Shown piece after piece: positions 36,088 to 45,700 of a stretch of 64,000 nucleotides of DNA (position 1 is the first letter of the stretch; the number at the start of each line of letters is the position of its first letter). The stretch lies in assembly GCF_001182045.1 (NCBI RefSeq), contig NZ_CVTY01000007.1, positions 248,001 through 312,000 on the forward strand, given 5' to 3'. Below the pieces are notes generated by a model, which did not search any database, was not told where the DNA came from, and saw only the letters and a list, made by a program, of their open reading frames with translations. Made by a program: the position numbers and the translations under genes. The DNA is from Dakarella massiliensis. GTDB lineage: Bacteria; Pseudomonadota; Gammaproteobacteria; Burkholderiales; Burkholderiaceae_F.

Positions 36088-37020
36088 TCAGGCCGCTTCC
36101 GCTGCTTTCAGCGTCCGCTTCACGAAAAGCAGATCGTGCCAGCACTTTTCCTTATCCGCGAGGTTCCTGAGGAGGTACGAGGGGTGATACGTCACAATCA
36201 CCGGAATCTTCTTCCCGCCGACTTCAGTTTCGTGGAGCTTTCCGCGGAGGCGGCTGATCGCCTGATCGGTGCCGAGAACCGCTGACGCCGCGGGGCGCCC
36301 CATCAGCACGAGAACCTTGGGGGCGAGGAGCTCAAGCTGCCGGTCAAGGAACTGGCGGCAGACCGCGACTTCCTCTGGCTTCGGATCACGGTTATGCGGC
36401 GGACGGCATTTGAGCACGTTGATAATCGCGATGTCCTTCCCGCGCTGAAGCCCGACAGACTCCAGCGCCTTCGTGAGAAGCTGACCGCTCTTCCCGACAA
36501 AAGGCTTCCCCTGGAGATCTTCTTCCGCGCCCGGCGCTTCACCGACCATCACGATCGGGCAGCCCGGGGCACCGTCCGCGAACACGGTGCGGGTCCGTGT
36601 TTCACTGAGACCGCAGCCGTGGCACTCAGGGAGAAGCGCCTTCAGCTGATCCCAGGTGCCGTCTGTCACCTGGCTGAAGAATTTCACCGAATCCCATCCG
36701 CCCGCAGCGGAATCGGGATGAGCCGCTCGCGGAGCAGAAGGCGCGGCGGGAGAGAGGGCCTGCGCCGCACGGCGCGGCGCCTGGGACACTGGGCTCGCGT
36801 GAACCGGCTGCGACGGGGCTGTCACTGAAGCCCGCGGTATACGGGGTGCGGGTGACACCGCGCGCGGCTGAGGCCTCGCTTCCGAAACTGGAGCTGCGGG
36901 AGCCTCGACCGCCTTCGGCACGCTTCGGACCGGCACTGACGGATCCTCTTCTTCCCGGAGAATCCACTCAGGGCCAAGCCCCATCGCCTTCCAGATCGCG
37001 GACTGCCGTGCGTCAAGCAT
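36088..37020 (-). CDS. Uracil-DNA glycosylase, family 4 (Fe-S)
   Basis: DNA repair enzyme that excises uracil. C-terminal domain: CHGCGLSETR (first Fe-S cysteines), GEAPGAEEDLQGKPFVGKSG, INVLKCRPPHNRDP, VAVCRQFL and the HPSYLL motif. The N-terminal 115 residues are a poorly conserved Ala/Pro/Ser-rich region, common in Betaproteobacterial versions. ATG 37020 (MLDARQSAIWKAMGLGPEW) is the family start and overlaps the rimI stop by 8 bases, which shows coupling; a longer frame to 37065 is less likely. Last gene of tsaB-rimI-udg. Confidence 0.92.
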   Translation of the reverse strand: MLDARQSAIWKAMGLGPEWILREEEDPSVPVRSVPKAVEAPAAPVSEARPQPRAVSPAPRIPRASVTAPSQPVHASPVSQAPRRAAQALSPAAPSAPRAAHPDSAAGGWDSVKFFSQVTDGTWDQLKALLPECHGCGLSETRTRTVFADGAPGCPIVMVGEAPGAEEDLQGKPFVGKSGQLLTKALESVGLQRGKDIAIINVLKCRPPHNRDPKPEEVAVCRQFLDRQLELLAPKVLVLMGRPAASAVLGTDQAISRLRGKLHETEVGGKKIPVIVTYHPSYLLRNLADKEKCWHDLLFVKRTLKAAEAA

Positions 37021-37468
37021 GGGTGAGCAATGCCTCCATAAAGAGCGCGTCTTCTCGGGTTCCATCGCGGTTCGCGTAGTAATCCGAGATCACCCCGGCC
37101 TGGACAAACCCCGCCTTTTTATAAATATGGATCGCGTGTTCGTTTGAGGACCGCACCTGAAGCACCACGCGGAAAGCGCCTTCACGGTTCGCCTCAGCCA
37201 TGATATCGGCGAGAAGCGCGGTCCCGATTCCCTTCCCCTGAAATTCCGGGGCGACCGCGAGCGTAAAGATCTCGGCTTCACCCCGCAGCTGATGAAGGAC
37301 CGTGTAACCGGCCACAGTCCCAGCTTCCTCCGCGACTCTCGCGTAGCACCCGGAACGGAGGCACGCGGCGTAGGAGCCCATATCCCATGGCTCCGTAAAA
37401 ACACGCGGTTCAATCGTTTCAATCGCGGGAAGATCCGCGGGCGTCATATTCCGAATCGCGGCTGCCAT
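37013..37468 (-). CDS. rimI: Ribosomal-protein-alanine N-acetyltransferase RimI
   Basis: GNAT acetyltransferase that modifies the N-terminal Ala of bS18. Acetyl-CoA site FTLAVAPEFQGKGIGTALL and the C-terminal YANRDGTREDALFM (aromatic followed by glycines) are visible. It lies 2 bases after tsaB, the usual pairing. 151 residues. Confidence 0.93.
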   Translation of the reverse strand: MAAAIRNMTPADLPAIETIEPRVFTEPWDMGSYAACLRSGCYARVAEEAGTVAGYTVLHQLRGEAEIFTLAVAPEFQGKGIGTALLADIMAEANREGAFRVVLQVRSSNEHAIHIYKKAGFVQAGVISDYYANRDGTREDALFMEALLTHA

Positions 37469-37470
37469 CG

Positions 37471-38196
37471 TCAGAGCCTCTTTCCCGCGGCGCGCTCTTC
37501 GATCGTGAGCGCCACGTGGTTACGGACATAAAGCGGAGCGGCGAGTTCCGGAATCACAGCGAGACCCAATTTGAAAAGAATCGCGCCGAGCGAGGCGAGA
37601 TCAAGCGCCGTGACTGTCGCGTCAGGATTCAGCGTCACCCGGTCACCGAGCACCGCGAACGACTCCGGGAACGCGCGGACACCGCTTCCCGAGGCGAGCG
37701 CCACGCCGAAACTTTCGGCAAGCCCCGCGAGCTCATCCGGATTCACGAGTTCGGCGGGTACGAGTTCAGAGAGCCTCGCACCCTCTTCCGCTTTTTCATA
37801 CACCGCGCAGTACGCCTGATGCATCCGGGCGTCAAACGCGGCGAGGATTCTCGTCCCGGTGGGTTTCCCGCTGAGTTCCTTCATCGCGAGCGCCTCGAGG
37901 TTGCTCGCCGCGACAATCGGTTTCTCCTTTGCCCAGGCGAGTCCCTGCGCCACACCGCACGCGACCCGGAGCCCGGTAAACGCTCCCGGGCCCGCTCCGA
38001 ACACCACGGCGTCACAGTCTGAAAGCGAGACACCCGCTTCCCGCAGCACGGCGTCCACCTCTCCGATCAGCGACTCGGAATGCCCCGCTCCGGACTCATC
38101 AATTTTCTGGACCGAAAGACCTTCACCCGTCACCGCGGCGGAACTCACCGGCGTTGCGGTATCAAGCGCGAGGAGCGTTGGGATTTTTGCCGACAT
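37471..38196 (-). CDS. tsaB: tRNA threonylcarbamoyladenosine protein TsaB
   Basis: Partner of TsaD and TsaE in making the t6A modification at position 37 of ANN-reading tRNAs. ASKHA-fold start TLLALDTATPVSSAAV, HSESL (zinc-type remnant) and GPGAFTGLRVACGVAQGLA are diagnostic. 241 residues. First gene of the operon with rimI and udg. Confidence 0.94.
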   Translation of the reverse strand: MSAKIPTLLALDTATPVSSAAVTGEGLSVQKIDESGAGHSESLIGEVDAVLREAGVSLSDCDAVVFGAGPGAFTGLRVACGVAQGLAWAKEKPIVAASNLEALAMKELSGKPTGTRILAAFDARMHQAYCAVYEKAEEGARLSELVPAELVNPDELAGLAESFGVALASGSGVRAFPESFAVLGDRVTLNPDATVTALDLASLGAILFKLGLAVIPELAAPLYVRNHVALTIEERAAGKRL

Positions 38197-38357
38197 TCTG
38201 TGTTCTCTTACTGAATTCCAAATACGAAAAAAGCGGGACCGCGGCTATGAATCGCGAATCCCGCCTGCCAAGAGCGCATTTTAGCGCCTCGCCGGATCGG
38301 CTTCCGGGTTTTCTCTGGCGGCTTCACTCCCGAAGCCTCCCGACGCACGGCCCTTTC

Positions 38358-38792
38358 TCAGCGGCCTCCGTCCATCCGGGCGTTCTCACGCGCGGACCGG
38401 ACATGCATAAATTCCTGATGGACCTGAATGATCTGATTTCTCATATGCATTCTTTCCATCGGCGACATCACGGGACGGGGATCCCCCGGCTCCATGGCGC
38501 CGAGCCCCTTCGGGTCGATGCTGCACTCAAAGTGGCGCCGGAATTCTTCCCGGCTGATCGGGCGGAGCTTCTCGCGAAGCGCCCGTTTTTCCGCGTCATC
38601 CATCAGCATCCAGATGTGGCGGCGGTTTTCCTGCGTCATGACAGGCCAGAGATCGGCGCGCTCCTGAACGGAGAGACTCTGCCACTCAGCGGGAGTGCAG
38701 GTGCGATTGCACATAGGACCATCCTGCGCGAACGCGGGGGAAGCCGCAGCGCAGCAGGTCGTCAGCAAAGCCAGCAGCAAAAATTTTCTCAT
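38358..38792 (-). CDS. Small secreted protein, helical, unknown function
   Basis: ATG 38792 gives a signal peptide (MRKFLLLALLTTCCAAASPAFA|Q); an earlier start at 38834 would put 14 residues ahead of it. The mature part begins with two cysteines (MCNRTC), then WQSLSVQERADLWPVMTQEN and further Arg/Glu/Met-rich helices, loosely like DUF3106-type periplasmic proteins. A third Cys (FECSID) could pair. No neighbour explains it; it is divergent from ompR across 290 bases. Confidence 0.6.
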   Translation of the reverse strand: MRKFLLLALLTTCCAAASPAFAQDGPMCNRTCTPAEWQSLSVQERADLWPVMTQENRRHIWMLMDDAEKRALREKLRPISREEFRRHFECSIDPKGLGAMEPGDPRPVMSPMERMHMRNQIIQVHQEFMHVRSARENARMDGGR

Positions 38793-38956
38793 AGCAGTCC
38801 GAATAAGGAAATAAGTGAGGAGGAGCTTCCGCAAGAAAGGCCCCGCTCCAGAAACCGGCCGCGGAGGCTCCTCCTTTCTTCAACACCTATATCCTATTTC
38901 GATTTTTCTTAAAAAGTGCTACAAAAAGGGAGTGAAATTCTTTCAGGGCGGGTTCT

Positions 38957-39051
38957 TTTGTTACAGCTTGTTTTGGAGAGCACAAAAAAATTTGTAACAG
39001 GCCAAAATGTAACAAACCAACCCGGAAGCAAAAACCGGGAAGCTTTTTTCT
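38957..39051 (+). promoter_or_regulatory. ompR upstream region with repeated TGTAACA-type boxes and a leader hairpin
   Basis: TTTGTTACAG (38957-38966), TTTGTAACAG (38991-39000) and AATGTAACAAA (39006-39016) resemble OmpR half-sites. The last two are in tandem, 15 bases apart. They lie 70-130 bases before the ompR ATG, so autoregulation is plausible. CCCGG and CCGGG (about 39020-39040), followed by CTTTTTT, form a short terminator-like hairpin in the leader. Confidence 0.5.
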
Positions 39052-39084
39052 TTAGAGAAAGAATTCTATTACAAGGGGACAGAC

Positions 39085-39813
39085 ATGACGGCTGAACGCA
39101 AACCGAAAATTCTGGTGGTCGATGATGACCCGAGGCTGCGGGACCTCCTGCGGCGCTATCTCGGTGAGAACGGGTTCAATGTCTTCGTGGCTGAAAACGG
39201 CCAGGCAATGAACCGGCTCTGGATGCGTGAGCGGTTTGACGCGCTGATTCTCGACCTGATGATGCCGGGTGAAGACGGCCTCGCGATTCTGAAGCGGATC
39301 CGCGCGGCGAAGGACACGACGCCTGTCATCATGCTCACCGCGCGCGGCGAAGATGTTGACCGTATCGTGGGGCTGGAACTCGGAGCCGATGACTACATCC
39401 CGAAGCCCTTCAATCCGCGCGAACTCCTCGCCCGGGTGCACGCTGTGCTCCGCCGCCGTCCGACGCCTGAGACGCCGGGGGCCCCGTCAAGCGAAAACGA
39501 AATCGTGAAGTTCGGGAACTTTGAGCTCGACCTCGGAACCCGCGTGCTCCGGAAGAACGGCGAACCGATTCCGCTCACGACCGGTGAATTCGCGGTCCTG
39601 AAGGCCTTTGCCCGCCACCCTCGTCAGCCACTCTCGCGTGACAAGCTGATGGAAATGGCGCGCGGCCGCGAGTACGAGGCCTTTGACCGGAGTCTTGACG
39701 TTCAGGTCTCGCGTCTCCGCAAGCTGATTGAACCCGAACCGAGCAAGCCCCGCTACCTGCAGACGGTCTGGGGTCTCGGCTACGTCTTCATCCCGGACGG
39801 ACATACGGTGTAA
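39085..39813 (+). CDS. ompR: Response regulator OmpR
   Basis: OmpR/PhoB-class regulator paired with the kinase downstream. The receiver has the acidic pocket VVDDDP, phospho-acceptor D57 in LILDLMMPGEDG, T in MLTARGE and K107 in YIPKPFNPREL. The C-terminal winged helix has LTTGEFAVLKAFARHPRQPLSRDKL and ends VWGLGYVFIPDG, close to E. coli OmpR. AAGGGGAC precedes the ATG. Likely controls porin genes and envelope functions. Confidence 0.95.
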   Translation: MTAERKPKILVVDDDPRLRDLLRRYLGENGFNVFVAENGQAMNRLWMRERFDALILDLMMPGEDGLAILKRIRAAKDTTPVIMLTARGEDVDRIVGLELGADDYIPKPFNPRELLARVHAVLRRRPTPETPGAPSSENEIVKFGNFELDLGTRVLRKNGEPIPLTTGEFAVLKAFARHPRQPLSRDKLMEMARGREYEAFDRSLDVQVSRLRKLIEPEPSKPRYLQTVWGLGYVFIPDGHTV

Positions 39814-39917
39814 GGATCGGGTGCATCACCGGATTCCCACCTGAAGCGCGGCAGAGGTTTCTCAGCAAGAAGCCAGCCGCGCTTTTCCCTTTTTCCCTCT
39901 TACCCCAGGCTGCAATC

Positions 39918-41342
39918 ATGGCTAAAAAAGAGGCGCCGGTCCCCGAAGGCGAACGTAATTCAAGTAACAGCATCTTCTGGCGCACGTTCCTGATGCTGAT
40001 GGTCCTCATCGTGGTGTCGGTGCTGGGCGGCCTTCAGACGTACTGGACATTTAATGAAGAGTCGATCGCGCAGAGCATTTCGCAGCAGATCGTCTCGATG
40101 ACGAATCTCACGCGCTACGCGCTGATTTCCGCGGACCCGGTGTACCGTCCGGACCTCCTCAATATCCTCGCGAGCGAAGAGGGACTGCGCATTGTGCCGA
40201 AGGAGGACAGCGATCACACGACCCCTCTCACCGACACGTCGACCGTGAGTCTCATCGAACAGATGGTGCATGAGGGGCTTGGGCCGCACACGGTGCTCGC
40301 GTCAGAAGTGAACGGGGAAAAGGGGCTCTGGGTGTCGCTCTCGATCGACGGCGATCAGTACTGGCTGATGACCCGGAAAAAGCTCTTTGACCGTCCGAGC
40401 GGCACGTCCTGGCTCTGGTGGGGCATCATCGCCTTTATGCTGTCGACGCTCGGCGCGACGCTCCTCACGCGTCACACGGTGGAGCCGCTCGCGAATCTCT
40501 CGCGCGCCGCGAAGGCGCTCGGCCGCGGGCAGACCCCTGAAGAACTCCCTGACACCGGCCCGACCGAAATCCGTGAGGTGAACAAATCCTTCAACATCAT
40601 GGTGAAGGACCTTTCCCGCATGGAGGAGGACCGGGAGTTGCTGCTCGCCGGCGTGAGCCACGACCTCCGCACCCCGATCACAAGGCTGCGGCTCGAAGTC
40701 GAACTCGCGGATCTCCCCGAAGACTCCCGGAACGCCATGGTCCAGGATATGGAACAGATGGAAAACATCGTGAACCAGTTCCTCGGCTACGCGCGCCGCT
40801 CGAATACGCCGCTCGAACTCGTGAATCTCGGCGAAGTGGTGGCCGCCGCGATCAGCGCGAGCCGCATGCAGGAAGATCCCACGGTGTCGCTTGACAGTGT
40901 GATCCGGAAGGATGTCTACATCATGGCGCACCCGGCTGAAATCGCGCGTGTCGTGCAGAATCTCCTCGTCAACGCGAGCAAATATGGGCGCGATCCTGAA
41001 GGGAAACTGGAGATTTTCGTGAATACCGGGCTGCAGGGCGGAAAGGCGATTCTCTCCGTCGCGGACCGGGGTGACGGGATTCCGGAGGCCGAGATGGAAC
41101 GCGTGCTCCGGCCGTTTGAGCGCGGCGAGCGGGCCCGCACCGGATCTACAGGCTCGGGCCTTGGGCTTGCGATTGTGGACCGCATCGCGCGGCGCAGCGA
41201 CGGTCAGGTGAAGCTTCACACGAATAACCCGAAGGGGCTTGTCGTGGAAATCCGCTTCCCCCTCGCCTCGCCTCCGAAAGCGTCGAAGGGGCGGGATGAA
41301 GCGGACGCGTCAGCGAAAGGCGATCAGAAGATTTCCGCCTGA
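39918..41342 (+). CDS. envZ: Osmosensor-type histidine kinase EnvZ
   Basis: Inner-membrane sensor kinase for OmpR. N-terminal transmembrane helix (about 20-40), periplasmic domain, second helix (about 160-180), HAMP linker, phospho-acceptor H248 in AGVSHDLRTPITRLRLEVEL, N box NASKYG, and G boxes DRGDGIP and GSGLGLAIV. The C-terminal tail is charged. It lies 104 bases after ompR. Its last 19 bases overlap the end of convergent ispF. Confidence 0.93.
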   Translation: MAKKEAPVPEGERNSSNSIFWRTFLMLMVLIVVSVLGGLQTYWTFNEESIAQSISQQIVSMTNLTRYALISADPVYRPDLLNILASEEGLRIVPKEDSDHTTPLTDTSTVSLIEQMVHEGLGPHTVLASEVNGEKGLWVSLSIDGDQYWLMTRKKLFDRPSGTSWLWWGIIAFMLSTLGATLLTRHTVEPLANLSRAAKALGRGQTPEELPDTGPTEIREVNKSFNIMVKDLSRMEEDRELLLAGVSHDLRTPITRLRLEVELADLPEDSRNAMVQDMEQMENIVNQFLGYARRSNTPLELVNLGEVVAAAISASRMQEDPTVSLDSVIRKDVYIMAHPAEIARVVQNLLVNASKYGRDPEGKLEIFVNTGLQGGKAILSVADRGDGIPEAEMERVLRPFERGERARTGSTGSGLGLAIVDRIARRSDGQVKLHTNNPKGLVVEIRFPLASPPKASKGRDEADASAKGDQKISA

Positions 41343-41821
41343 AGGCTCGGCTCAAGAAGGACAGCGGCAGTCGCTTCGATCGCCTGCCCTTCGCCCACTT
41401 CACCCATGCCTTCCTTCGTCTTCGCCTTGACGTTCACGTCCTGCTCGGCAACACCGAGAATCCGCGCGAGCTGCGTGCGGATCTTTTTCTTCCACTCGCC
41501 GAGCTTCGGCTCTTCGGCGTAAATCGTCGTATCCACGTTCACGATTTCCCAGCCCGCGTCGCGGACTTCGCCCACCACGATCTGAAGGAGACGGCGGCTG
41601 TCCGCATCCTTCCAGCGTTCGTCTGACGGCGGGAAACGCTCTCCGATATCGCCGCGGCCCGCGGCGCCAAGGATCGCATCCGTAATGGCGTGCAGCAGCA
41701 CATCGGCGTCCGAGTGCCCGAGAAGTCCCTTTTCGTATGGGATCAGAATGCCGCCGAGGTAAAGCTTCCGGCCGGGTACCAGGCGGTGAATGTCGTAGCC
41801 TTCCCCAATATGAAATGCCAT
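41324..41821 (-). CDS. ispF: 2-C-methyl-D-erythritol 2,4-cyclodiphosphate synthase
   Basis: Fifth step of the MEP isoprenoid pathway, forming MEcPP. GEGYDIHRLVPGRKLYLGG (Zn-binding Asp/His), HSDADVLLHAITDAILGAAGRGDIGERFPPSD and KTKEGMGEVGEG are diagnostic. The length of 165 is normal. Downstream of ispD by 33 bases, as in most Proteobacteria. The 3' end overlaps envZ on the other strand and no terminator is visible between them. Confidence 0.97.
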   Translation of the reverse strand: MAFHIGEGYDIHRLVPGRKLYLGGILIPYEKGLLGHSDADVLLHAITDAILGAAGRGDIGERFPPSDERWKDADSRRLLQIVVGEVRDAGWEIVNVDTTIYAEEPKLGEWKKKIRTQLARILGVAEQDVNVKAKTKEGMGEVGEGQAIEATAAVLLEPSLQAEIF

Positions 41822-41854
41822 CTGTGTCTTTCTCCAGTCTCCCCTATTGGGGCG

Positions 41855-42571
41855 TTACGGGTGTTTGCGGTGCCGGCCTTCGGCGATCGCTTCCGCGATC
41901 AGCGCGTCATCCGGCGTCGTGATTTTAAAGTTTAACGTGCTGCCCGGGACAACGGAAACCGGAGCCCCGGCGCGTTCCATCGCGGAGGATTCGTCCGTGA
42001 CCCCTTCGGTCCCGCGTCTGAGCGCGGATAGGAGCTCAGACAGCCTGAACGCTTGAGGCGTTGCCGCGCGCCAGAGCGATTTGCGGTCACGGGTCGCGAG
42101 AATCCGGCGGTCTGGCGACGCTTCCTTCACGGTATCCGCCATCGGCATCGCGAGGATCGCGCCGTGCCCCGCCGACAGCACCTCATCCCGGAGCTTCCGG
42201 ATATCCGCAGGATCCACAAAGGGACGCGCTGCGTCATGCACCATGACCCAGTCCGTGCCGGACGCCGGGAAAACAGAGCCGCCTGAGAGGGTTTCGAGGC
42301 CGTTCATCACAGTGTCCGCGCGGGTTTGGCCGCCGCGGCGGACGACCCTCACGCCTTCGGGGAACGTTTCCTCATCGATCCAGGCGTCTGACTCTGACAC
42401 CACGACGAGGATCCCGGAAAAAATGCCTGAGCCGTGAAGCGCCCGGACCGTGAGAGAAAGAACCGTTTCACCCGCGAGCCTCAGATACTGCTTCGGAACG
42501 GCGAGCCCCATACGGCGCCCGACACCGGAGGCCGGCACCAGGGCATAAAAACGGCTTTCTTCCTCTTTCAC
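41855..42571 (-). CDS. ispD: 2-C-methyl-D-erythritol 4-phosphate cytidylyltransferase
   Basis: Third step of the MEP pathway. GTG 42571 is preferred: AAGGAAG lies ahead, and the nucleotide-binding motif ALVPASGVGRRMGLAVPKQYL then begins at about residue 9, as in the family. The longer frame to 42808 runs across the start of divergent mfd. MVHDAARPFVDPADI and late TDESSAMERAG are conserved. 238 residues. Confidence 0.94.
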   Translation of the reverse strand: MKEEESRFYALVPASGVGRRMGLAVPKQYLRLAGETVLSLTVRALHGSGIFSGILVVVSESDAWIDEETFPEGVRVVRRGGQTRADTVMNGLETLSGGSVFPASGTDWVMVHDAARPFVDPADIRKLRDEVLSAGHGAILAMPMADTVKEASPDRRILATRDRKSLWRAATPQAFRLSELLSALRRGTEGVTDESSAMERAGAPVSVVPGSTLNFKITTPDDALIAEAIAEGRHRKHP

Positions 42572-42737
42572 TCCACTCTTCCTTTCAGTCACGCTGGCGT
42601 TCAGTCCGGGCGGCGCACTTCCCCTCCAAACACAGGGATCGAACCGCCGCCCGAGTCTTTCTATAATCTTCAGGAATTGTAGCGATCCGGCACCGTTCGC
42701 CCAGACCGTAATTTCCCGTCCTTCAGAATTTTTCTTC

Positions 42738-45700
42738 ATGACGAAAACACGTTTCCCCGGCCTCCTTGGCGACAGTCTCTTTGATAAACACCCGACACTC
42801 AGCCGCACGATGACGCTTCCCGCAGGGTCGCCCGACAGTGTCGCGATCGCGGAGGCCGCGCGGGAATGCGCGGAACAGGGCTCGATCCTCGTCGTGATCG
42901 CGGCGAACGCTTCTGACGTGATCCGGCTTGAGCAGGAAGTGGCGTGGGTCGATCCCTCGCTTTCCGTCCGGACGTTCCCCGACTGGGAGACGCTCCCTTA
43001 CGATCTCCTCTCCCCGCATAAGGATCTGATATCGGAGCGGCTCGAAACGCTTTACCGGCTTTCATCCCGCGTTCCCGGCAGACGGTCTGACTCGGGGACC
43101 GCGATTGACCTGCTGCTCCTCTCCGCCTCAACCGCCGCGCTCCGGATCGCGCCGACCTCCTTTATTTCCGCGACCACATTCTTCTTCCGCCGGGGAGACA
43201 TCCTCTCCACCACGGATCTGAAGCACCGGCTGATTCTCGCCGGCTACTCAAACGTTTCTCAGGTGATGGGGCCGGGTGAATTCTGTGTCCGCGGCGAAAT
43301 CGTCGATATCTACCCGATGGGCGCGCCGAACCCGTACCGGATCGGACTCTTCGATGACGAGATCGAAACGATCCGGGTGTTTGATGAAAACACGCAGCAT
43401 ACGACCGGGGACGCAGAAAGCATCCGCATTCTCCCCGGGCGCGAGTTCCCGATCGATGAAGCGGGTGCCCTCACGTTCCGCAAAAACTGGCAGACCGCCT
43501 TCCCGAAAGCCGGCACCCGGTCTTCCGTCTATAAGGACATCGCAAACCACGTTCCGAGCCCGGGGAGCGAATACTATCTGCCGCTTTTCTTTGACGAGAC
43601 AGCGACGATTTTTGATTACGTAGGAGAGGACGCCCGGTTCTTCCTCACAGGAGACGTGAACGCGGAGCTTGAGCGGTTCTATCACGAGACCGAGGCGCGG
43701 TACGAGTTCCTTTCGCATGACGCCGAGCATCCGGCGCTGCCCCCAGAACAGCTCTTCCTGTCGCCTGAAGCGTTCTTCAAGGCGCTCAGCCCCTTTGCCC
43801 GCTGGAAACTTGTGACAGCGGGAGACGGAACGCCCGTCTTCCCCGATCTCTCCGTTGACCGGAGAGCGAAGGATCCGCTTGAGCCTCTGAAGGCATATCG
43901 CGCGAGGACGCAGACTGAGAAGCGGAGGCTCCTCATTTCCGCGTCGTCCGCCGGGCGAGAAGAGACGATTCTCGAACTCTTCCGTGAGTATGGGCTTGCC
44001 CCGGACCGGGTGCCGGGGTTCAGCGCGTTTATCGACTCGGATTCCCCGTTCTCGATCACCCACGGGCCGCTTTATGACGGCTTCCTGATGGATCAGCCGA
44101 AGATCGCAGTGGTGACGGAGACCGAGCTCTACAAGGCGAATCCCCGCCGCAACGTGAGGCGACGCGACCGGAAGACAAACGTCGACTCTATGATCCGGGA
44201 TCTCTCGGAACTCCGGATCGGGGACCCCGTGGTCCACGTGGAGCATGGCATCGGGCGCTATCAGGGGCTGATCACGCTGGACACCCAGGATGGGCCCGCC
44301 GAATGCCTTCAGATTGATTACGCGGACAGCGCGAAACTTTATGTACCGGTGTCGCAGCTGCACCTCATTTCCCGCTACTCCGGGTCTGACCGCGACCACG
44401 CGCCGCTTCACCACCTCGGGAAGGGCGAATGGGAAAAGGCGAAGCGGAAGGCCTCCCAACAGGTGCGGGACACCGCGGCGGAACTCCTTCACCTCTACGC
44501 GCACCGGGAAAACCGCCCCGGAATGGTCTTCAAGGTGTCGCCGACCGATTACGAAGCGTTCGCGGAAGGTTTCCCGTTTGAGGAGACGCCCGATCAGCAG
44601 GCCGCGATTGACGCGGTGCTCGACGATATGCAGAAGGGGAAACCGATGGATCGCCTCGTCTGCGGCGACGTCGGGTTCGGAAAAACCGAAGTGGCGCTCC
44701 GAGCCGCCTTTATCGCGGTGATGGGAGGCCACCAGGTCGCGGTGCTCTGCCCCACGACGCTGCTCGCGGAGCAGCACGCTCAGACCTTCCGTGACCGGTT
44801 CGCGGCGTGGCCTGTCCGGATCGCGGAGCTCTCCCGCTTCCGAAGCGGCAAGGAAACCGCGGCGGCACTCGCGGGTCTCGAGACCGGCTCAGTCGACATC
44901 GTGATCGGCACGCATAAGCTCCTCTCAGACACCGTGAAATTCAAGAACCTGGGACTCGTCATCATCGATGAGGAACATCGGTTCGGCGTGCGGCAGAAAG
45001 AGAAACTGAAGTCGCTCCGGGCTGAGGTCGACGTCCTCACGCTCACCGCGACCCCGATTCCCCGCACGATGTCGATGTCACTTGAAGGCGTGCGGGACTT
45101 CTCCGTGATCGCGACGGCGCCCGAGCGGCGGCTGGCTGTAAAGACCTTTGTACGGCCGGAAAGCAACGCGCTGATCCGCGAAGCCATTCTCCGTGAGCTG
45201 AAGCGCGGGGGCCAGGTCTACTTCCTCCATAACGATGTCGACACGATCCAGACGCGTTACGAGCGGCTGCTCGAACTGGTTCCCGAGGCCCGCATCGCGG
45301 TCGCCCACGGACAGATGCCGGAACACGCGCTCGAGCGCGTGATGCGCGAGTTCTATCAGCAGCACTACAACGTGCTTCTCTGCACGACGATCATTGAGAC
45401 CGGCATCGATATTCCGACCGCGAACACGATCATCATTCACCGGGCCGATAAGTTCGGTCTCGCGCAGCTTCATCAGCTGCGGGGCCGCGTTGGGCGAAGC
45501 CACCACCAGGCCTACGCCTATCTCCTCACGCCGCCCGAGGCCTCCATCACGAAGAACGCTGAGAAGCGGCTTGAGGCGCTCCAGAATCTCGAGGACCTCG
45601 GGAGCGGCTTCTACCTCGCGATGCATGACCTGGAGATCCGGGGCGCGGGTGAGGTGCTCGGCGAACGGCAGTCGGGTGAGATCGCGAACGTCGGCTTCGA

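Noticed and set aside
43248..44777. A 509-codon open frame on the minus strand inside mfd
   Set aside because: Shadow of mfd codon bias; no motifs.
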